From: Lineus longissimus
Taxonomy: Eukaryota; Nemertea; Pilidiophora; Heteronemertea; Lineidae
Assembly (NCBI RefSeq): GCF_910592395.1
Contig: NC_088308.1
Location: 20,167,501-20,227,500, forward strand
Reading direction: 5' to 3'
Length of the DNA: 60,000 nt
Part shown: positions 13,056 to 25,000 of the stretch, piece by piece
How the letters are laid out: each line of letters starts with the position of its first letter
Numbering within the stretch: position 1 is the first letter of the stretch
Program-made: the position numbers and the translations under genes
Notes under the pieces: generated by a model
Seen by the model: the letters and a program-made list of their open reading frames with translations, nothing else
What the model was told of the DNA's origin: nothing
The model's database searches: none

Positions 13056-16000
13056 GTGAGTACAGGATGACCACATCCTGCAGATACCACATGTATAGTA
13101 CACGCGTATGCCCCTTTAGTTACAGTATAAAAGTGTGTGCCTACTAAGGATTTACTCCATTCTCCTATGAATTTTCTTGTAAGAAAGACTTAAGTGAACT
13201 GCAAAGAATCTCAAAACTTGTGGTATCATTGAAATTCTTCCCACTGAAGGAACTTTAAAGAAGAGTGATCTTGATTTGGATTTTGGTTTCTTGGAGTTGT
13301 CAAAGAAAATGAAGTCTTGAGTAGTTTTGCAGACCTTTCCCTTCATTCCTTCACAGAGCGTCCAGGCAAACCATAGTCTTGATATGTTTCTCTCCCCATA
13401 TTACTGATGACAGGACAAAGAGAGTATTGGTGTAGGCTCGGGATAACTTATTCGAGAACATTATTGACCTAGCAATATTGAGTGAGTTTCGCTCTTTGGT
13501 CCTGACATGTCATGTATTATCATGATTAGTTGTGTCCTTTGTAGACTGTAGCTGCTCCTGGGGTGAGAAGGTTGATAATACACATGTCTAGTTACTTCCA
13601 TCTAGGCTGAAGGATCTTTCCCGAGGATCTTTCAGGGTGGGACACTTGAAATACTGAGGCAGTTGGTGATGAGATATCCTTCTCCAGTCATCTTTCAATG
13701 CCGGAGGTTCCATATATTGCCAACAAGTCTTTATAGTTAGTAGTGCAATCTTCCTCAAGTTCTTTTGGCAGTTGATACCTTCTGTTCTCTACAATGAACA
13801 CATTTTACCTCTGTCGTTTCATGATCTCACACAACCTTTGCTATTTCTAGAGTGAAAAACAATGTTTCGCCAGTGTGTGTATTCTAATTTTAGATAATTT
13901 ATACCTTTCTTCAATTTCCAACTTAAAAAAAGATGTTTGGTCCCATGAACATAGCTTGCTAGTTTGTTTAACACGGTGCCGTGGATGTTTTGGTTAGCAT
14001 TTCAGTCCAACCTTTGGAGAAGCACTAACCGCATAGTAATATGCTGGATGGTTGAGAGAGTCATGGTGAAATACCTTGGCTATGAGATGAGTCCTTTGAT
14101 CAGTGTCTGCAGGTTCAAGGAGGAGTCAGCTTGTCAATAGCCATAGGGTCCCGAGTTTTGATGAGACCTGCTGTCCTAAATCAATAACTACATGGTTCTC
14201 TGTGCCCGGTTTCTCTCTCTTACAAGGTTAACATAATTTTCATCTCCCACTGGAATTCTGTTGGTCAAGTGTTATCGCGTACTGGGTTTTGATCTCATGT
14301 AAGGACCTTATCCAACAAGGTTTATCATTCTTCAAACTGAAGTAAGCAACTAAACAAAGTCAGCAAGTACAAAGTATCAGTGGTTTTGTGTTCTTGAAGA
14401 CCTTATCAGGTTACTGTGACTGTTATCTCTCGCCAGGCTCAATCACTCTGAAAGCTCCAATGTTATCAAATTCGATATTGATGAGTCCCCAGAGTATAGG
14501 CAACTTCACAGCCTCGGGGTTTCTGCTTCTGAATGTATATGTTGCCTCCCCCCTCCCATGTATGTATGATAACAACTTATGTGAAAATTATTGGTGTGGA
14601 AGCTCATGATAAGATGGACCATTGTTTATGAAGTATACCTGATGGGATCTAAATATTGCTATACATGTCGGGAATCGGTAAAGCTTTGCTTGCCTTCAGT
14701 ACAGCGGCAGAATGATAGTGGTTTCTTCCAACAGGTTGTTTGAGTTCATTACTGTCACGGATGCCTTCCTCACTTTTCTAGGGGCAGGGTTTCTCGAACT
14801 TGAAGTGAAATCATCTGGAAATCACCACATATCCCTCAAATTTCGCATTGATTATAATTTAAGTTCTATTAGAAGTTATGAAGAAGTCGACATGAGAAGT
14901 TACCTGATGCCATAAGTTTTGAGATTGTCTGTTCACTGCAGAAAGTTTATGTTGGCCTTTAAAGAAGATTTCTTTCAATTACTTAGGTGTTTCAAATCCA
15001 CTTCTCCTTGCATTCAGTAACTAGAACTGTTAAGACAGCTGGGTCCTTGAAACAAATATTCCAATTCCCTTTCGCAGACCTGAAACTTCAAGTACTTTAT
15101 CGCCCTGTTCAATTATTGCTTTAAAACTGTAATTGTTTGTTGTTCAAATTTCAGGGTTAGCTCATTATTTTGCACCTTTTCTCAATACCATGTCTCAGCA
15201 TGTTAGCCTAATTTGCTTAGCATGGCATCCGTGTATGATATGTTATGCTAGCCTCCCACGCAAAGGTGGGAATTTATTTGGATTTATGTTTATTTTTTTG
15301 TGGAAATTTTTTGTTGTCTGTGTGTGAAGTTGTGTTGCCATAAAATATCATACCAAATGACTTGAAGTGATTTCAGTGATTTTATTTTCAGTCGAACATC
15401 AGTTTATTAGCAAATATATTCACACTCTAGATTCTTCAACCAGTTGTTTAGTTTCAATCAAATGTTAAATGGAAAAAGTAAAAGCTACCTGTTTCACCAG
15501 CTATAAGTTGGCTATATTTGTGCTGAAGTTTTATATTTTTCTCCTGCATGCTTTTCCTTCATTGACAATTATTTCTTTGTTTCAACTTTGATTTCATTAC
15601 CATTTTACTCTGTGGTCTTGATGATGAATGACTGTGGTTAAATGTTGAGGTATTTCCAGGACAATGCCAGGATATACCTTTAAACAACTAACAAATACAT
15701 GTAGTTTGTTTACCTCAGTAGCCCCTTCCCCATTACATTCTCATGGGCTCACTTGGCCTTTGATAGGCGCTTTAGTACCACCATCATCTTTATCACAGAG
15801 TTGGTACCTTCACCCGTTATCTCCCACAACATTCTTCATCCTTGCACGAGTCTTTATCATCTGTTCTATTTTTCAGGGCCTAATGGGACCACCAGGAAGG
15901 AATGGTTTCCCGGTATAAACATCAATATCTTGCTTATATTTTAGTGTCTCTCTTTTAAGGCCTATAGACCTCAGGCTTTTCTTTGGGCTTATAATATGTA

Positions 16001-19000
16001 TAAAATTACCAAAAACAATCCAATTCACTAAAAAGTAATATTTTATTTAAAAAAATGAATATAACATAATCTGCTTCACTGTTTCTACCTTTCAAATATA
16101 TGTTTTAACGCTTGGACATAAGTAAAATGAGATGCCTTTTAGATAGAAAATGGATAAGGGTGTGTGTCTCAAAGCCTCATGATATTAAGAACCATTATAA
16201 TCAAACTAGAATCTCAGAATTATACCTTTTTCACCGTACTTGAGATGATTTCAATCCTTGTAATATTAAAGATAATTTTTTGATGAAAGTGTAACCGGTG
16301 AGGATTCACATCAATATCAGTGCAATCTTCCCTAGAACCTCCTAACAAAAGAGTCATCATCCCTAATGTCTTTAATTTCATATTTGAACACTTTCATACT
16401 CAGTGAAGCAGATAATTCATTTGTCGCATCCATCTAACTCGACAGACATATATTTCGTTTTTTGTTAAAAAATAACATGCCTTGCTTTATGGTGAAGGGA
16501 AAATGTACATAAAGTGTCTAGATTCTAACAGCTTTTATATTCCGTTTCTAAAACTACAGAAGCAAAACTCCTGAATGAATGGCTCAAATCTATGAACATT
16601 TATTTTAAACGACAACAGCCAAATACAAAAAAAATGGCAAAATACAAGTAACCATGTTTTTTTTGTGACGTAGCTGGAAATATACTAAAAAAGATGACTA
16701 AAATTTACAATACATCTCATAGTTGCCAACCCAAACCATTTAATTACATAGATCATCTTAAAAAAGCATGTAACTGCCCAGAGAACAACATGTAATCAAG
16801 AAGAGGTCTTACAATTTCCTTCCGTGTTTTTATTCTTTTCATTGCTAATCCTTCTCATGCCAATTTCTTACAGCCGTCATTTTATCTCAATTGTCACGAT
16901 TGTTACATTTTTTTGTTTACTCCTTTAAACAACCCATTTCCTAATTCTGTATCATCTTGTGAATTTTCTCACTGATGGTCAGGCACATGTATCTGACTCT
17001 TGAAAGCAATGATTATGTTTTGGATAACTTGATCCGTTGCATAATCTAGCGCAGATTTCTTTATCAACACAGTGAGGAAATTCAGCCCAAATTCTAAACT
17101 GAATGCTTTCCCTGACTGTTAAGAATTTATGAGATGCTTTGCTTTACTTATTTGATATCATCATCTGGTTAAGGATGTCATCCCATCTGTTTTTAGTGAT
17201 ACAAGAAATTTGGTCATACCTTTTGACAAAGAATGATGAAACTTCTCGACAATCTTTTTGAAAGTAATGCGTCAATAGAATTTTTATGGCCATATGCTTC
17301 GAGAATATTTTAGGAAGGATTATTACAAATGCCTGCTATAGGAGTATGATGCATTACTAGAGTCTGTGTAACCGTTGGTAAAGGCAAGAATTAATAAAGA
17401 AAAACATTCTTGGTAAAGGTAATACTAATACTAAGACAAAGAGCAGCTGACTTGCCTTAGCAAAGATTGGCATTGGTGTAGGAATAACTGCTATAAGTCA
17501 CAAGAAGCAGATGGGATGGCTATCTGTCTACATTGGCTTGCAAGTGGTTTAAGTTCTTGCAGTCATTTTCATGTGAATGAGTAAAAGATATTTTTGACTG
17601 TGTACATTTTCAGGGAGCCATAGGATTACCAGGATGGCCGGGGCCAAAGGTATGCTGTTTGAAGTTGTGTAATTCTTTTATATCTCTTACTGAAATGGAA
17701 ATCACAAGATCAGTTTTGACTCCGAGCAGTAGGAACTGTGGTATTGTGCTAAATGTCTAATGGGACTGCCATAGAAGAAGAAGAAGAAGAAGAAGAAGAA
17801 GAAGAAGATAAGAAAGAAGACACATCTGAGCATACTTAATCATGATAAAGTAGGGCCAGAATTTAATGAATCGTTGAAAGAATGTGGGGGGGGGGGCAAA
17901 GTACAAAAGGAAGATAGATGTCGAGTAGGATTATGGCCAAGGAGGACATGTCATATAAGAAATTAGCATTGATCAAATGAAATTAAGCTGTTTTTATCTC
18001 CAATTTCAGGGTGTGAAAGGAACAGCAGGAAATAAGGTAAGCATTTGTTTTTGTGGAAGCTCACGCAATATATGATACTTATGACTTTTGTATCAAAACC
18101 TGACTACTGTGAAAGAACTTGAGTGAGTTGAGAGACAATTATCTCATAGATAATTGTTCCTGATATTGTGATGATGTTGGTGATGTTGATGTTGTTGATG
18201 ATATTGATGAAAACAACAAGCTGGTTCCCTCCTTCAATACTATAGTATACGCAGACCTTACCTCTCAAACATTTTCGAGTTCCTAGTCCTTAACAGAAAA
18301 GATTTTCATGCAGCAGAATTTTTCATGCAATAGGCAATTCTACATTCCTCAGTAATATACTAATTATCATTTCTTAGTAACTCACGATCTCTTGATCCTT
18401 TTCCAGGGTGAACCGGGTGATATGGCAAATTTTCTAACAGAGCTACGGGGACCTCCCGGACTACCAGTAAGTCTTACCCAATCCTGTCTTAGAAGGTTTA
18501 ATCCTTATACCATGACTCAGTTGATGTTTCTTTGCTGAGATGACTTAGGAGACAGAAATATATGTCGAGTCTTTCTGAGAAAATGGAAATAATTATTTTC
18601 ATGTCTGAGAACAAACCTTGGTAAGCAGTTAAGGGAAACTTCAAGGAGATTACACTTTTGTGAACCTATATGGTGGTAGGAGTCACTCACACAATCTCAG
18701 GCATTGTTTCCCTCTGTATTCTGAAAAAATCAAATGTACACAATTGAGGATTCTGAACTTGTAGTCTTCCCTCTTTTGTCACCAAACTGTGAAGTGGGAG
18801 CAAAGGTGGCATAGCAAAGTCTAAACCAGGGGTCTCACTACAAGCGAGTTGCAGGGGTCAAACACATAGCAATGGTTTATAATACAGCTGGCTTGTATTA
18901 AGACAACTTTCAGAATGAATATAACTAATAGTCTGTGGGTAGGTTTAGACTGCTGCTATATTCAAGATCAAGATCAACTGGAGGCTGGAAATTGAATTTC

Positions 19001-22000
19001 TTGTATTTCTTTTTTCCAGGGACCAAAGGGTTCGAGAGGATTCCCAGGATTCCCGGTTGGTTCACCTAAACTACCCAGCATGCCCTGGCAAGGCGTTCAC
19101 ACCTAACACCAACAACAATTTCTACTAAAGGAACTGTTTCGTGATTCTACTGATGAAATATCTTAACCATTGTTGATTAAATCTTGTTTTGAGTGGGTTG
19201 TTGTTTTATCTTACTATCAAGCTGGGTTGTTTCATATCTTGGTAGATGGCAGTCTTTCAATTGCAACACAGACTAGCAGTTTTTGTTGCAGAGTTGTGCA
19301 ACATTATTCGCATGAGATGAAATATTGGACTGCGGGGGGTCGTTGCAGAAAAATTGGGGGAGGCCTGCTTGCTATGAATCAGGAGTCATGAGTTGACAAA
19401 ATAGATAGTTTAGAATACCTCCCCAGCTTTTTGAAGATTATTGGTAAGCTCGAATTGAATAAGTTTACCAAGATATAAGATGACTTTTGCTTAGTGTTTT
19501 GTTTACAGGAACTGACTGCATGGATTTCGAACTTTGAGGCAGGATGCAGAATTCGAAAGAGGATGTGAATTTTGAGCATTGCTGATGTTTTGATGAAGTT
19601 TTGAACTCACCCACATTAACCCCTTTTCGTTGAATTTCTTCTTAAATAACGAGGTATTTTTGTAATTTCTGCATGGCTGGGAAATTGGCATGAGTTTGAA
19701 GTCTTAACCAATTAAATGCTGCCCAACTGCATATTGTTCTGTCTATTTATATTTTTGAAAATGTCTATGCTTTACACAGTTGTAAGTAGAGTGTCTGAGG
19801 AACTCCTCTAAAAACTATTGGGAATCACAACAAATGACAACATGATGAAGCTTAATCTGGCTGACCAGTCTGCCTTTAAATGCTTGCATTATATATAGCA
19901 TGCTATAATGTCTTGATGAAATTGACTTTGATGCATTGCCTGCCCAGAATAGATATTATTTAGTCTGTACTTAAACACAAATTTGAGGTAAAGTGTAAAA
20001 ATCTACCACTTCATAAGCATGATGCCACTGACTGGATGTCGCTAAATGCTGGCTGACCGCTCACTTAGACTTAGATTTTGCTTGCATTGTAAAAAAGCCC
20101 AATATAGAAATACAGAGAAAAATATCAAGGAGAATTGTCAATTACACAACTGTAGTGTGTTTTACCATGTGCTTGTGTTGACTCAAGTTTTCTCTGTATT
20201 CTAGGGTCCCATTGGTGTAGCTGGCGCACGAGGGCTGCCGGTAAGTATTCTCAATAGGCCATGTGCCTTATGATATTACAGTGTATTCACTTTCTGAAAA
20301 TGAATATCATCTGTTTCTTTACCCACAAACAGTGGTTGTAAATATACCATGGACCACTCTGTGACCATGATTGGTATATGAGGAGAATGTATATTTGAAC
20401 AGGATTTACGGCAGGGTATGGTGTGTTTCTATCTGGTGCCACAACATGCAAAACAAAACTGCATTCACATGCATTGAAGGTCACAGCTATGTAGAATCTG
20501 TAGCGTTTTTATTCCTTATTTGATTTTTTTTCAGGGAGAGGCTGGAGGAACTGGAGGCAAAGGTGACAAGGTACGCAAGACAGAAGATTTAAGGCTACCA
20601 GAGTCAAGAAATGCTTATTCAAATGAGAAGTGTTGAATGACTAGGTCATCCTTTGGCATCATAAGCTGTTATTGATATCTTATAGTACCTGTGGTGGTCT
20701 TTAAACTCCTTTTAAGTGATCTGGAGTCTGGTTGGATTACATAACAATATCCTCAGCAGTCAGTGAATTATGAATGATTATTCACAGAAGGAGTTTGTTA
20801 ATGAAAAATTGGCAAAATTCATTATGTTTTGCACGCGTGAGTTTGATTGTTTATTTGGCAGTTTATGATAACTCAAATTCAATGTATGTTTTTTTGTCCA
20901 TAGGGTCTTCAAGGTATAAAGGGATTGAAAGGTGATGCAGGACTACCAGGCTTTGACGGGATTCCAGGACAAAAGGTAAGGGTGTTTCCTATCTAATTTT
21001 CCACATAGTGCGCCCTTCGATTGTAATATATTGTAATATTTATTTGAGCATTTGTTTATGACATTTTAATTTCTTTTCATTACCACTAGAACCTTTGTTT
21101 ATGCCATTGTAGGTTCAGAGCTTGATACTCTAAGGAGGTCATTAATGAAAAAAAATTATTTGTTTCCAAACGCCACTAAAACCTTATTGAGTTTTTATTT
21201 TACTAGCGATCAAATCCAGTACGTTATTCTTTTATTTTAGGGCCTTAAGCGTTCTGTTAAGTTGATGGATGGGGATGTAGAAAAAGTTTTAGATATTATA
21301 CAAATGAAGGTAGAGTAGCGATTGCATCGTTCGCATGGCCCTTCCATTGACAACCTTTAATTAATGAAATTACTGATAGCTATTATTTTCTTTTCACTAA
21401 ATTGTGGTTCCATGATTTTCTTTTTTGATGACCTGGATTTGGTGCTGTGTGTAAATCAGGTAACAACAGAGATAATAATATAGCCTCTGCACATACTCTG
21501 TTCGTGCTCTGTATTCTGAGAAATGATCAAATTAAGTCAGATTCTAACAGATTAATGATTGATGTATGCATGGCGGTTGAATGGGAGTGAGATTGTCGGA
21601 TTGCGGAGGTCAGTTTTAAAAAATTCTTTTAACAGTTTTTCACAGGAGCAAGAGAACTGATGCATATTTGTGTTCTTTCAGGGTTTAGAACAAAAAATAT
21701 TAATGCTGAAGGTGCGGTAGTCCATTCTCTTCTACTGTGCATGGTGTTAGCAAAGAAATGAATGCAAGGACATGTCAACATTCTATAAGGATTCTCATCA
21801 ATAAACCTGTCATTAAAGTTCTGTTTTTAGTCACAAACATTAGTTTATATGTAATTCTGTATCATGAAACCATTCGATATGTCTGAACAATTTTAATTCT
21901 TGTCTGGGCCTGAAAAAGTTTGGTGTATATCCACCCTTCCCAAAAATATACCTGGAATAAAGCACCATACAGTGTCACTTCAGAAGTTATGGACTTGGTG

Positions 22001-25000
22001 TGTCAGGCGAGCTGTGCTTTGCACAGTTCTGATTTCCTCGATTGCAAAATGAGGCAGTCACTTGGATTAGCAGGGACTGAAGGGTGGAATGAATTTAGGA
22101 CAGTTATGTCCTATGAATCACCACATTTTACCATACCAGCAGAAAACAAAGCATTTTTGACAAGTTTCCAAATACAAATAACTGACAGGTTTTGTTGATT
22201 AGAATCCTTCCTCATCTTGTTAACTTGTATCATTTTCAGACTAATAACAGCAATACTCAGATCATGTTTCATCAACGCATGTGGTAGTCTGTTGACTCGA
22301 TTGAAAGTATTGACGAAGCTGCCAGGATTTGTTCAAAATCAAGGCAGAAGTCTAGAGATTATGTCAGGCTCGCACTTACGATATTTATTGAGTTCATTCG
22401 TAGGGGTGCTAAAGATGCATCGACAAATATACACAAACAGGTTGTGAAACACTTGTGTACATTTTCGGAACCACTCCCTATACTAGAACTCGTATTCTGT
22501 AAACAACATAAGTGCGGACCCTTCGAGACACTTCTGCTTTGAGATGCCATATAGAGGGGTTGCAATGATGTCACTATTTGCATGGGGTAGCGTGAACTGA
22601 AAAATGGCTTCCACAGCAATGGCTAATACTGATTTACTACAACCCTTCACTGTACGCGGAATACTCACTGACTGATAGCATGTTTGCATGATCCCTGCAT
22701 GTCTCTCCTTGAAGGGTGACCGTGGTCCACCTGGGCTCCCTGGTTTGACTGCATCCATGGAACGGGAAGCTGAGATACAAATACTGGCATTGAAGGTGAG
22801 ACAAGTTAGCCAAGAAGGTTCCATAACCCAGTCAGTGGTGCCTGTCTGAGTTTCGACTTATCATTAGAATCATATGATACCAAATATACTGAATCAATCT
22901 TTGTGTTGCTGCTTGAAAAGGCACTGTTTGGCAGTGTGGCCTGTCATGTGGCTGTAGGTGTAGGCATTTCTCAAGGTAGGAGGGAAAGATGAATCTGCAT
23001 GTACATATCCCACTGATCGCTGAAATATTGCTTTTTGGGACCTTTTGAAGTGTTGCATGACATCACTGTTAATGTCAGACGTATCAGACACAATTGAGTC
23101 ACACTATACGATCGAGCCTTGAATGAAAGTCACACTGTTTCTATTCAGTTGAGATTGATGATTTTGTTTAGAATGTGCCATTTCAAATTATCATATCAAT
23201 CAGTTTGTTTTAAATTAAAAAGTAGTCTAACAAGAGAATAGTTAAAACCCTGCATAATTGATTATCAATTAGAACTTGACTCAATGCATTTGGCATGGTT
23301 TTACCGCTCACGTTTGGTTAAATGCATTGCATAGATTTTTTTAATGTACATGTATTTTGCATTGTTGAGGAAACCCTTTGAACCTGTATGGAAGTTCTGA
23401 ACTTGGGCATGTTGCCCTTTCCTATCCAAAAACCACTGATCAAAATATACCTTCCCTAATGTCTACGGGGTACTTGGGCCATCCCCATTATTCCTGATGA
23501 CACTAACAATGCCGATGCAGGTTCTACGGGTTTATAGGAATGCACAGATTTTAAAATGGTATTGCATGAATAATAATATCATGGTCGTTTTGCGCCACTT
23601 CAGGGGGAACCAGGTGAGAAGGGTCCGGAAGGTCCACGTGGACTGCCTGGCCCATCAGGATTGCCAGGATTTGATGGATTACCTGGTGAATCCGGAGAGT
23701 TGGTAAGTGGTTGGATGAAGCAACAAGGTCAAAGGTTAAGGTTGAGGTTTTGATATCGAGTATTGGAATAAGCTAGAGACTCCAAGGAAAGTTGTTTGCT
23801 CATTGGTGGCAAACTGAATATGCGTTAGCTGCCAAAATTATGGTGTTTTAACACCATAATTTTGCATTACAGTTGAAATTTTCAAGCTTGTAGTGCATGT
23901 ACAAAAATTGTGAAAATTTCACTGTTTTGCAGTGTGAAATTATTAAAAATGAGTTGGTAAAATTGTTAAGTGTTTCATTTTGCTCTCCCTTTGTTCCAGG
24001 GTGAAAAAGGTGATCGTGGATCGGGGGTAAGAGACATTTGTTTGTTACTTTCTCTCATTTGTTCTGAGTTAACTAAACCGTTGGTAGAGAGATCCTGTTT
24101 CTTTGCAAATTACATAGCTCTACTCTAAATTGAGAAGGAGGCCAGTGGAATATTTGTTAAAACACAAGTGTTTTAATTACATTAGGAGTTTATGGGTTCA
24201 ACTATTGGAAGGATCAGCACTGTGTCCTCACGCATGACACCAGACCAAACATTGCTTTCTCCAACCAGGACAGGAGTAAGGAGTGGGTGCCAGTCCTGGT
24301 TGGGAAGTTCCCTGTGATGAACCAGCATACAATAGTGATACTCCTCTAATCGCTTGATACTATGGATTCGGGATAAGGTGGCCAGATGAGCCATTCGGCT
24401 TGGGCTTTTGGTTCAGCAGTCTTAACTGCAAAATGTCTAAAATGTCTCCTCTTTGATGTTACAGGGTCCATCAGGAAAGGATGGATTACCAGGCATGCCA
24501 GTAAGTAGGGCAGGACAATAAACAACCAACTCATCATAAATTTTACTTTTTAAGGAATTACAGAGATTTTGATATGCGGGTCGTAGTGTTTTAAGTGCTG
24601 TGCCCTAAGGAATGACAAATGCTCCTTCATGAGGTGTCTTGATTACATAGGTTACTCTTTGTAGGAATGACCCTGCAGTGTCAAACCAAAATCAGGGTAT
24701 CCTGCTGATAGATGGTCGATTAAAGGTAGTTTAGCTGTGTCATGGTTGTTATTTCAGGGAGAACCAGGACCCAGAGGACCCACAGGATTACCAGGACGAC
24801 CAGTAAGTTAAAGTGACCAAATATCCTATATAATCAAAATTGTCATTGTTATTGTAGCCAAATGATATGACCAGCTAAATTTTAGGTAGAACTATCACAG
24901 AGTGAATTCAAATCATATCATGTTTCAATAACCTGAAGCATGACAATTTTGCTTCACCAATTAGAAAGTGTGGCGCACATGTAGTGTCATATTAGATAAC

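Noticed and set aside
15154-15170. Acceptor-like atttcag followed by GGT near 15155
   Set aside because: The next codon is TAG.
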